Shown here one piece after another: positions 48,739 to 58,348 of a DNA stretch of 64,000 bases. The notes under the pieces are model-generated. The model was not told where the DNA came from and did no database searches. It saw nothing but the letters and a program-made list of their open reading frames with translations. Numbering within the stretch: position 1 is the first letter of the stretch; each line of letters opens with the position of its first letter. The stretch is taken from positions 9,796,001 to 9,860,000 of the forward strand of contig NC_091051.1 in the NCBI RefSeq assembly GCF_963966145.1. Reading direction: 5' to 3'. Origin of the DNA: Tenebrio molitor. Taxonomy: Eukaryota > Arthropoda > Insecta > Coleoptera > Tenebrionidae. Made by a program: the position numbers and the translations under genes.

Positions 48739-49682
48739 AATAACTATTATTCATTCATTGTAAAAATTAAATTTTTTTAAAAGATTATTGACGTATTATG
48801 TTCAAATTATTATTTTAATGTTTATTCTATTTGCATCATCTTGCTTAAATATAAAAATTCAATTTTTTCTACATTTTATTTGGGGTATTTTAACATCAAA
48901 CGTCTTTAAATTTCAAATCATATATTAAATCTCTGTATTAATGCTCTTTTACATAGCTTATGACTTACGTAAGTTATTTCCTGGGCCTTATAGAATCTTT
49001 TTATTCTATTTTTAAAAAGGGAAAATGAATATTAATTAACAGGTGTAAGTATACATATTCTCTGACATAATTATTACGCTATTGGAATAAATTATCATTA
49101 AACTTAACTGACTGGAATAATTGAATTTTAACATTAGTAATAATACAAATAATGTTCAAAGATATAAAGTGTTGCAGTGGATGCAGATGCGAAGGGCGAA
49201 AAACCTGTGAGAAGTTACACCACCCTTGCCTTCTTTTAGATTGCAACATTATGTTTACATATACAGAGTGATCAACAGAAAACCAAATCAACAGTGTTAC
49301 CTCATCTTGTGATATATCGAAACGTCTCTCCTAGCTTAATCGTACACATATGTATACTTGCTATACGCAGTCGTTTTATTGGTTGCCTACCTCTCGAAAA
49401 ATCTATTATTAATTAATTAATTATTAATGCTTTATCTTCAATGGTAAAACTCATTTTACTACTTATTCTAGGATCATTGTTGCTTGCAATTACAGGAAAT
49501 GTCCCTAAACTTTGCCAAAATCGAAAACTTTTTTTCAAGGTTAACATTAACACCGTTGCTTTAAAACTGACGTTTCTTTGAGATATCACCGAAAATCTGC
49601 TTACCAGTGGCGTCGCTGATAATAATAATAATAAAATGTACAATTATAATTCCAACTTCTAAAATTCATGAGTTATGATTTA

Positions 49683-50060
49683 TTATAAAGTAGCGTTTGA
49701 GACCACAAACTGTCTACGCCCATGCATTGAACGCTTATTTGTATAGGATTCCGTTACGACATGACTGATAATTTGCAACGCCTGCTCTGAATTGTTTTCT
49801 TTTTGATAATTTTGTATAAAATCAAATGAAAAATGTAATGCAAGGTATGTAGCCATCAAAAATTCCATTTTGTTGAAAATATTTCTCTCTTGTACATCTG
49901 TGTAAAAAACTGGACGTGGCCAGTCTAATGTGAGATTATCTATAATAGTTGATAGACAATGGTCGTAGTTATCAAAAAACGTGTCCAAGATCTCGCTTAC
50001 ACCCGATCGGCAAAGTACATCCATAAAAGACATCCAATAAATGTGTGACTGAATTTTCAC
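49683..50060 (-). CDS. Uncharacterized open frame, possible 3' exon
   Basis: The frame has 125 codons without a stop in AT-rich DNA. It includes MDVLCRSGVSEILDTFFDN, a TLDWPRPVFYTDVQER segment and a FLMATYLALHFSFDFIQNYQ segment. Composition looks protein-like (balanced, amphipathic, few low-complexity runs). An AATAAA on the same strand begins within two bases of the stop (49678-49683). The upstream edge has an AG after a T-rich stretch (ttctttgatgtgaaaattcag), so the first codons may begin at a splice acceptor; the first true ATG is near 50030. No domain was recognized. It could be the last exon of a gene to the right, a retrocopy or a transposon fragment. Confidence 0.35.
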   Translation of the reverse strand: MKIQSHIYWMSFMDVLCRSGVSEILDTFFDNYDHCLSTIIDNLTLDWPRPVFYTDVQERNIFNKMEFLMATYLALHFSFDFIQNYQKENNSEQALQIISHVVTESYTNKRSMHGRRQFVVSNATL

Positions 50061-51546
50061 ATCAAAGAACTAAATAAAGACTCCCGTCCGAAGCCAGTTT
50101 GCTTTATTTGACTTAAAACCATACAGCAAGTCACGTGACAATACTATGAAATTATACTGTTTAGCGCGTGTAAGGAAGGCTACAGATGTTTTTGGTTTTT
50201 GTGTGATCGAGGATTCAATCCGTCGGGTGCAATTTAACTAATTCCTGAAATATTTGTGCGCAAAACACCATCCGATTTTGTCTTGTCGACGAAATTGTGC
50301 TAGTGACTGCTTTTAGGTGATTTTTCCATTTACAAAACTCGCCTTGTATTTATCAAGGCTGGCGTTTAATCAAATTTATTTATAAATTCAAATGAACTTA
50401 ATCAGTCTAAAAGAATTCATCGTGAACGGTTAATTTGTTAAACACATGTAAGCGTTCCCTAAGAGCACACCTTCGATGTGAATAAAATATGCGTATTGCG
50501 TGATTATTGAAAATATAAAATGATTTATAAATCACCGACATTTACAATATATTAATTACAAAACATTGTTTAACTAGAGGCAACTAAAGGTAGTTAAGGC
50601 TCGTAAACTGTAATAAAAATATCTGTATCTCTATTAACGGTGTAGAGCTAAAGGTAAATTTATGATGGCAATATATACGATATGTAAATTTCCTCAACAA
50701 TGATTAACACGAAAAACCTTACCGCCGCCTCTCACATTAAAAAAAAAGCGAATTTACATTGTATATGAAGTGGCGCGGTGAGCATTCGAATTTTAATTAA
50801 ATAATCGCGTAAAAGCTCAGACAAGCCCATCATTTAGTCGATGACGTTTTTTCCCCAGATAATTCGATTTCATATGTAAATTAATTTCGGTGAATTACGT
50901 AATGAGAGGACCCCGTTTAATTACATGATATTTGATTGGCCCAGCGGGTTATCTCGAGACCCTCCTGGTCAAATACATCGGTAGCCATCTCTAATAGAAT
51001 CCAACATTATTTAATGGTTCGCTTCGTCACTTACACCGAGTTAAAGTATGATTATCGTTAGTCAATCATCAGTAACGGGCAGCTTCATATTCGCCGAGTC
51101 AGGGACCCGAGGGTGGGACCCGAAACGCGTTTATTTTACAGCTGCTTAACGCTCTAATGTGAAGACGGATGCGATTTTACAAAAAACGACCCCAGTTAAT
51201 CGAATACCCATTTTATCGGTTTATGGAATTGTCCAAAAAATACAGCGTGCCCGCCATTAATTGGGGTATGTCCTTCGGGATTTTTTTAACTAAATTGGAA
51301 ATACCGGGTGCGCACGAAAATTTAACATTACAAATTGGTCTGGAAAAAATATGTCCTCTTTTATAATCCGTCATTAAAAATTCAGGAGCAACAGTGTGTT
51401 AATTTCGAAGAAAAACAATACAGTTGTAAAAGATATCTAGTTTCGTAGTGAATGAGTCAATCACATAATGACTAATGGGTTATCTCTATATGAGGATGGT
51501 TTATCATCATGTAATGTCTCTGAGGTTGAAGGTGTTGACTGACAAA
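50061..51546. other. Noncoding spacer
   Basis: AT-rich sequence with no gene or repeat recognized; the frame at 51169-51366 has no recognizable domain. Confidence 0.45.
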
Positions 51547-51689
51547 TAATAGTAGATTATATAATTAAGAGTAGAAGTGAGTCTTTTTGTGCCAAGCCCA
51601 GAGATTGAAGACGAGACGAAGTCGAGGTCGGCAACCGAGCGAAGCACAAAAAGACTCACTTCTACTTTGAATGATATAATCTACTATTA
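51547..51689. repeat. Long palindrome, locus 6 (best-conserved arms)
   Basis: The left arm aatagtagattatataatta, then agagtagaagtgagtctt, then tttgtgc, pairs over about 50 bp with only a few mismatches with the right arm (gcacaaaaagactcactt, then ctactttgaatgatataa, then tctactatt). The centre is gaagacgagacgaagtcgag followed by gtcggcaaccgagcgaag. Confidence 0.88.
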
Positions 51690-51958
51690 CGATATTTAGA
51701 GATTTCTTCACTTTTATCGTACCAATGATTTGTTCCATTTGTATTTCTTTTAATTTATCTATAGTATGAGCGATATAATGTGTTTATTATTGTTCGCCAT
51801 GAGTAAATAAAATGAACAGGCGCCCTCTTCGCTTCATGTGATTTACGTTGACAGTTCATTGTTCAGCGTCTACAGAAGATTACTAAATGAACAGACGTCG
51901 TGAAACAAAAAACTCCTCGTTTTTATGTTATGATCCTAATAGAAATTTCTTGTTTTTA
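51690..51958. other. Noncoding spacer
   Basis: No gene or repeat recognized. Confidence 0.4.
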
Positions 51959-52192
51959 TATCGGATGATTCAAAATGATTGTGGATAAGTATGGCAACTA
52001 TGTACCAGAAATTATGTGACAACTGTGTGGGTAGGATAGAGTTGACATTTCTTTGACAGTTCATAGTCGCACAGTTTTTAAAATTGTCAACGGACAGTGA
52101 TATAAAAAAAAATCAAATGCACGTTTATGAAATGTCATACAAATGTCAACTCTACCCCACCCACACAGTTACCACATAAATTTTCGTACATA
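51959..52192. mobile_element. MITE family B, copy 2, left part (split by insertion)
   Basis: It starts tcggatgattcaaaatga and follows copies 1 and 3 through the interior to ttttcgtaca-ta. The sequence then departs. The missing end (gttgccatacttatcc to gagccaccc) resumes at about 55375. Inserted DNA of about 3.2 kb lies between. Confidence 0.85.
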
Positions 52193-53091
52193 TAATGTAT
52201 TCCAACTTTAAAAAATCGATGCTTGGCCATGACAATCTGACAGATTTCATCCTGTATATCTGAATAAAAGTTTGGTTAGGAATTCTGAAAATTTTGAAGG
52301 CACAGTGTTGCCACGCTTTTTTGCGAATCGATTGAAACTGTATTACAAGAAATTAATAGAGAACCCAGCATTTTTTATTAAAAATAGCAATTGAAAAAAA
52401 AGACAAATCAAAATGTAAACATCTGGTGGAGGCTTTAGTCGTTGAATGAGTTTCAAGAACGCTTGCTTTAGTTTAACAAGCAGAAAACGGATAAGTTCTC
52501 CAAAATGGAATCACTTTTTTTAAAAGACATCTACACTTTAACCTCCTCCATTATTTCATCTTCAGAATTATCTTCGTCATTAGATTCCGAATCATCTTCT
52601 AATGTTTAGCCCACGAATAATTTCGTTCAGATCTCTTTTAAGAAATGTTTCCACTTTTCTGATTTTCTTTTTTTTTGTTGTTCTACTATCCTCCAGACCT
52701 TTTTTTTGTAATTATGCAATATATAACAGATCTTCCCACCTATAAATTAATTATACAGTTCAGGATTTCATCGAATACAAATTCATTGTTCTCACATTGA
52801 AGATATCCATCAATCTATTAATAATACTCGTAGCATCATTACTTAGATCGGCCCTACCTCGTTTAAAATGTGTCTAGCCCTTCAACACTCGACAAACACA
52901 ACTTTTGGCATTATGCACTTGTAGTAAACCCTTTAAATTATTACTTTGTGTTGTCTAATTTAAAATAAATTGGAAAAACGTCAAAATGACATTTATTGAT
53001 AACTTTATTTACTTTTTGTTTTAGAATCATCTTGCAACATAGCACTTCAAATTTAGTTACAAAAGATTTACAACCAAAATGAAATGAAATA
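52193..53091. other. Inserted DNA with decayed coding-like traces
   Basis: This lies within the DNA that splits MITE B copy 2. On the minus strand, about 52531-52605 encodes a strongly acidic tail (DDSESNDEDNSEDE, then a stop after EEVKV). ENNEFVFDEILN is readable further upstream on the same strand near 52780. These look like pieces of an old gene or transposase. No domain can be named. Confidence 0.3.
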
Positions 53092-53101
53092 TAACTACGG
53101 G

Positions 53102-54271
53102 TAAAATTAGTATATTAAAGAGAGTAGACTCGATCCTGGTTCCTAGGGGCGTTTGTCGATTGTTGATTGGCTGCACTGTTATTGTCAAAATTGTTAGATA
53201 TGACTATGATATGACTGTTCTGTGGATATGACAGGTGACATTTCAAGAGTAAGTGCAAAATAAACACAATAATGGAAGAAAATAAGTTCAATTACAGTGT
53301 TCAACTACAAACTTACAACTTGTGAAAAAACTTTGCCATTTGTGCTGTAAATTTTCCGTAATGTGATTTGCTAGTGATGTTGAGCGAATGATTAGAAATT
53401 TTTTTATAATGAGGTGTGCAAGTTTACAGCAAGCTGGAATTATGATGTGGGAAGACATAGACAATACTATAGAAGTGTATGTTGTCTCTGTAAGCTGATT
53501 GGAAAGTAAAACTTTTGTAGGGCGATTAAATGTTTCTTCACATATTTGAATAAGTGTAAAAAAGCAGCTACTTGGAAAATGTAAACCTCCAAAATTTCGC
53601 TTTGAACTATATATCTAAACATTGTCGTCACAGTAATTGTTGTCCTCAGAATTAAGCTAATTAGCACATTTAGTACACATGCTCTTTTTAGGTAGGGAGT
53701 TGACTATTGAGTCTGCAATGTAGTGAAGAATATTTTCATTTGCTAGAGAAGAATTATGTTCAGTGTAGGTGGAGGAACAAGTAGGGAGTGTAAGTGATGA
53801 TGTTGAAGGTGCATTCAAATTTGGAGGTTGTTTTATTTATTTTTTATTTCTTAAAACTTTGTCATTATTTGCATTTAAATTAAATTGCTCATTGTTAAAA
53901 TATTTCAAGAGTGAAAATAAAATGTAAATTTTATGTTAACTATTTAGATTTGCTTGCATTTACTTCACAAAGTCTGTGGCAACTAGGCTGCCAATTCAAT
54001 GGTTTCCCAATATTTTGGATCCACAATTGTCTGCGTGACGCATCGTTTGGGAACCGAAACATTTTAATACCTCTTTCTGATCTGGCAGAACAATAAGGTG
54101 CCGTGCAACCAACCATTTTAAGAAATTTTTCTGTTTTGAATTTGGCGCTTGACCGAACTGACAGATATTTGAAGCTTGATAGTAAACAGTAGATGCTGCC
54201 AACAGAAAATGTAACTCTCAAAAACTCCCCTAGGAACCAGGATCGAGCCTACTTTCCCTTATATACCACTC
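53102..54271 (-). mobile_element. P-type (THAP) DNA transposon, internally deleted
   Basis: Inverted ends share actcgatcctggttcctagg on the left and gctcgatcctggttcctagg on the right (read inward), extending outward to tatat-like sequence. The direct repeat taactacggg flanks the unit at 53092-53101 and 54272-54281, which fits the 8-bp duplication of P elements plus chance matches. Inside, on the minus strand, are a THAP domain start and the C-terminal part of a P-type transposase. The catalytic middle is missing. At about 1.17 kb this is a non-autonomous derivative. Confidence 0.85.
53390..54116 (-). pseudogene. P-type transposase remnant: THAP exon plus C-terminal region
   Basis: The start codon is at 54116, reading MVGCTAPYC, then MFRFPNDASRRQLWIQNI and PSCHRLCE. 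That gives the C-x4-C, Trp, Pro and third Cys of the THAP zinc finger. The frame ends at a good donor (gaa|gtaaat, 53963), exactly where the fourth zinc ligand (His) should follow on the next exon. Farther along, NILHYIADSIVNSLPKK and CTKCAN, then FGGLHFPSSC and ICEETFNR, match the conserved C-terminal part of P-type transposases. That part carries in-frame stops after CAN and after DDNV. The RNase-H-like catalytic middle is absent. The call rests on motif recognition only. Confidence 0.8.
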
Positions 54272-54280
54272 TAACTACGG

Positions 54281-54505
54281 GGTGATCAAATAGGACTGTT
54301 TAAGTTGGTAACACTGAATTGTATTTTAAATCGTATAACAGGAGTAACTTTCGGTTGTTGATGGCTTGTCGTTGTTAATGCTATACCTACATCAGATATT
54401 TGTCAAATAAACCAACAAAACATATCCGGTTGCAGTGTTATAAATAACCGAATTAAAAAATTTTCTTAATTGTACTGCCAACTTAAACAGTCCTTCTTGA
54501 TCACC
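54281..54505. mobile_element. Short inverted-repeat element (225 bp) abutting the P-type element
   Basis: The left end ggtgatcaaataggactg, then tttaagttgg, pairs with the right end ccaacttaaacagtcctt followed by cttgatcacc. The arms are about 30 bp. No coding sequence is present. Its first base coincides with the last base of the direct repeat that flanks the P-type element. Confidence 0.8.
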
Positions 54506-54587
54506 TGGTACTACTTTCCTCAGTACTGCCAATTTAACAAAATTAAAGCATGGCAACCTATCGTTTTTTTAAAGGTGGAATAGATTA

Positions 54588-55374
54588 TATAGTCCATTTT
54601 TTTATTATAGTCCGATGAGCTTAGTCCGAATCAAGAAGTCGACATGACCTGCGTCTGCTTTCGACATTTGACAGCAGTGCATGGTTCTACCAATATTTGA
54701 AAATTTATTTAGGCAGCATGAGACAGATATTGTGTTCTTTCGTGCTTTCTTGGTTTTTCTGCAAATTCATTCCTCCGTTTTAATTTTATCTTTCAAAAAA
54801 CCGCTCCCTTCAGAACGCTTTTGATAACTATTTACATAGGTATCAACTAATAGGTCAGATATATTAAAAATTGTTGAAAACAGCACTAAACAACCACGTT
54901 TAGACTGTCTTTCTTTCCTCCTAGATTTTGTTTCGGCAACGCCATGAACACAAAACAACTCTCTATGAATTAGTTTACCCCCTTACCTGTTAACTTCCAG
55001 TCTTGCAAGTTTCCGCGCAATTCCAATATTATTTTTGCAATTTACAAATTCTGTAAATGAATCTGTTCACATGCTTTTCGTTGGCATCATACGGAGGACA
55101 TTTCAAGCAAAATTAAACAAAATTATCACAAATAACGTGGTTAAAACGTAACCTAAAAATTTGACGTCGCTAGTGGAATCGAGTGGAATAAACGTACAAT
55201 TCGCGTCTTGCTCTAATCGCACATGCTAAAGCGAAATGCATAGTGGGACACGCTTAATACAATACGTACAAGAATTCAATAGTTTGTTTACATTATGTTG
55301 AAAAGAGATAGCAATATGACAGTTGTTCTGCTTTTTAATTGATACATCGGACTATAATTAAAAAATGGACTATA
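54588..55374. mobile_element. Inverted-repeat element with TATAGTCC ends (787 bp)
   Basis: The left end is tatagtccatttttttatta followed by tagtccgatg. The right end is catcggactataattaaa followed by aaatggactata. AGTCCGA recurs three times in the first 45 bases. The right end abuts the resumed part of MITE B copy 2. The minus-strand frame inside (54767-54958) has no recognizable domain. Confidence 0.78.
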
Positions 55375-55413
55375 GTTGCCATACTTATCCACAATCATTT
55401 TGAGCCACCCAAT
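55375..55413. mobile_element. MITE family B, copy 2, right part
   Basis: gttgccatacttatccac then aatcattttgagccaccc completes the copy started at 51959. Confidence 0.85.
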
Positions 55414-56611
55414 ATATTATAATAACATTTTTCACAAATAATAAACGTGACAGGCGCCACAAAACTCACGATCTCGTCGCTTTCATGTCACCTTGTTAAT
55501 AACGTGGTGTTTAACTTATTGAACATTAATAGATTTCAAAACGATTGAGAGCAAAGTCAAAGTGACAGGCGTCAAGACAACAACAACCTCTTCTCTTTCA
55601 CGTAAGCCTAATGTTAAGCCGCTTCTCCGGTTTCCTTCTTGTGGAAATAGATCGCGCTACTTGATTCTGGTTGCGTGGGATTTCTTGTCGCTTAAGAAAA
55701 AGTTATCTTTTTCAACACCTAAACTAAACTAGTTTTACGAATATCACCGAAGTGTTGTTTACGCTTTTCCAAATCGTAGTTACTTGTCCTAAAAGACTAT
55801 CATCCAAAATCATTCTTATCGTCGCGATTGGTGTGATTCATCTGGTTTGGTTCTTCTGATTCCGTCGGAGCTCAAAAGGTCATGCACCTCATCCTTGCAT
55901 CCCCCTTGTAAGCCTGCTATTCCTCACGACAGGAAATCCATCTGCTTCATCTGAGCACCGCTAGAAGTTAAACTCAAGATCTCTTGGATTTCATAACTAG
56001 TAAACACCTTCTCATTCTTGCATTTGGATATTTGACAGTCTACTGCTGCAGAGAATGTATTAGGTTTGGTATTGTTTCTTCCATTTTTTTTCCTCCAGTA
56101 CCTCTACACCATGCATGGATTACAGACTTCTTTATTTTTTGCAACTCACATGATTGTCTTCTTCTAAATGAATTGAACAAGAAAGTTTGCTGATTGCAAC
56201 AACAGCAAATTCAAATCCGTTTCTGCTCTAATATATCATTTGAAGTTAAAATGTTGTATTTTTCTGCAATTAGCACGTGGTAGGCTGAAAAGTGTGTTTT
56301 AGATAGTTTTGGTAAGTTTTCTGTTACAACAAATCAAAATAAGAAGTTTATTTTAAAGTAATTAAGAGGATTAAAAAATGTTGAAGGTATATTTTCTTAT
56401 TGTGAAACTGGATTTAGTGCAATGATTTATTGTGCCGTACAAGAGTTGTAAAGTGATTTTTGTTTTAAATCAGCTGTCAAAGTGTTGTCAAGTTGGTATG
56501 AAGAATTGAAAGTAGCAAATAGTGCATTTCACAATGTAGGTTGGCAGTGTTGAGCTGTTCAAGGTCATCAGCGCTGTCATTGCGCATAACTGCCATTTGC
56601 GTTTGCGTTGA
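55414..56611. other. Noncoding spacer
   Basis: No supported gene. The frame at 55984-56193 has no recognizable domain. Confidence 0.4.
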
Positions 56612-56809
56612 AAAATTAACGCACAAAATTTGAAAGAATGCCTTCGTAGTGGGCAGCCCTTCACAGAGCGTCAAAAAAATGGCCCTGATTCGGTACTCCG
56701 AAGAGTTGAAAACAAAGGTGACAAACCCGAATTGATTAAGAAGGCGATGGAATATTGGATAAAACGTTGTGGGTTATTAAGTACCACTCACTCGGGCAAG
56801 CCCTCGTAG
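56612..56809 (+). pseudogene. Coding-like fragment of unknown family
   Basis: This 65-residue stretch, open from a TGA at 56609 to a TAG at 56807, has no ATG near its start. It reads NLKECLRSGQPFTERQKNGP, then VLRRVENKGDKPELIKKAME, then YWIKRCGLLS. The balanced composition and regular charged and hydrophobic spacing look like a helical protein domain, not random AT-rich translation. It may be a lone exon or a transposon fragment. The family is not recognized. A minus-strand frame across it (56477-56674) is likely a shadow. Confidence 0.35.
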
Positions 56810-56824
56810 GTTACAAGTTACAAA

Positions 56825-57072
56825 TATTGGGTGATTCAAAATGTAGGAAAATTTATGTGGCAACTGTGTGGATAGACTTGACATTTCTTCGACAGTTCAT
56901 AGTCGCGCAATTTTTAAAATTGACAAGTCAACGTCCAATGATATAAAAAAAAATCAACTGCACGCTTATGAAATGTCATACAAATATCAACTCTACCCCA
57001 CCCACACAGTTGCCACATAAATTTTCGTACATAGTTGCCATACTTATCCACAATCATTTTGAATCACCCAAT
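56825..57072. mobile_element. MITE family B, copy 3
   Basis: It starts attgggtgattcaaaatg and ends aatcattttgaatcaccca. The left arm lacks about 30 bases (the gtggataagtatggcaac block) that the right arm retains. The interior matches copy 2 (gacagttcatagtcgc, then atataaaaaaaaatc). Confidence 0.88.
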
Positions 57073-57970
57073 ACCTCTCGTGGGTAATATCTTAAATAAC
57101 CCACTTATACCATAAATAACTATAAAACGACAAAATGACACTGACCACGTTCGATATTTGAATTACGTTATACAGACATAACCTCAACTTTGACATGGGG
57201 CAACTGTTATACAGTTTGTCGGTAAGTACAGGTTTTAGGGTAACACAGTCTGGTTTTGTATAAAGTTTTGACACTGACAGCTGATTTAAAAAAAAAATAG
57301 ATGCATTTGAAAGAGGTGTAACTGGAAGGGGCAGTTGATGTTGTTGGAACGTACCGGTTTTGTTTCTGTAGGTGTATACTTAGTTGATTCTTTAAACATA
57401 ATTTATACAGGCTGTTAGGTAAATGTCCTGCCAAACTTTAAAGAGAGTATCACAATGCTGATCAGATACAAAAAGTCCTCAGTCGTTTTTGGCTCAGCTG
57501 CACAGTTCATTTTGAATCTGTTGACAAAAAAGTACATCAACTCGTTAAGAATCTCTGAAAATTGTATTACTGCTACCGTAAAAAAAATAAATAATATCCT
57601 TGGAAACGAAACTTTTTCTTAATTGTGAATCTCAAACGATGGGGTACATTTTTTCCGCACCTCATTTTGAAGGAAATTAGCATCCAAATAAAAAATGGTA
57701 AAGGAAAAATGTACCCAATTTTGCCTGATGATGAACTGTTTACATTTTGGCAGATCATTTACCTAACACCTGTATTATTCGGAGCTAATTCCATGATCTC
57801 GTATTGAAAGAGTTAAAGAGAGATACCTAGTTCTTCACACAAATTTTTAAACTAAACCGGACTTGATTTAAAATTAATTAATTTCTGAAAATATATTCAA
57901 ACTTCTTAGCGTTAAAATTAAAGTCACGTGAATTATATTTGATGTTTATTCATATTTTTTTTTTTTTCTA
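57073..57970. other. Noncoding spacer
   Basis: No supported gene. Frames at 57573-57758 and 57625-57807 overlap on opposite strands, so at least one is chance. Confidence 0.4.
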
Positions 57971-58348
57971 TACAGGGGTATTCACGAGTAATAATGGGCC
58001 TAACAACGTCCCGACGCAACCAAATAAACATATTTCTCAAACGGGTAGATAACAATTGATCTTTTTATTTTTTAATGAATCCAGGACTGCTTTTAGTAAA
58101 ACAATTTTCAGTTGTCGTTATGTGACTTCTATTAAACCTAAAATGTATTTCTGTTTAAATAAAAATAACCAAAAAAAAAATTACATTAATTTAGATGTCA
58201 ACTTCATGTCATAATAAAAGAAAACTAAAACCTACTTGTTTTAATTTCTTTTAAATAAATATAAAAGATCCACGAAGGCGATGAAAATGTATAACTGGTT
58301 GCATTTCAATTTTTGTAAGGCCCATTATTACTCGTGAATAACCCTGTA
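57971..58348. mobile_element. MITE family C, copy 2
   Basis: The left end tacaggggtattcacgag, then taataatgggcc, pairs with the right end ggcccattattactcgtg followed by aataaccctgta. A subterminal gttgcatttcaatttttg also resembles copy 1. Length is about 378 bp, with no coding frame. Confidence 0.85.

Larger units (their letters stand above)
47487..49677. other. Noncoding spacer containing two palindromes
   Basis: Besides the inverted repeats at 48444-48510 and 48617-48738 no element was recognized. A minus-strand frame at 49079-49291 has no recognizable domain. Confidence 0.45.

Noticed and set aside
53467..53667. 66-codon minus-strand frame in the P-type element considered as a separate gene
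   Set aside because: The P-type C-terminal similarity lies in a different frame with stops; this frame is a shadow.
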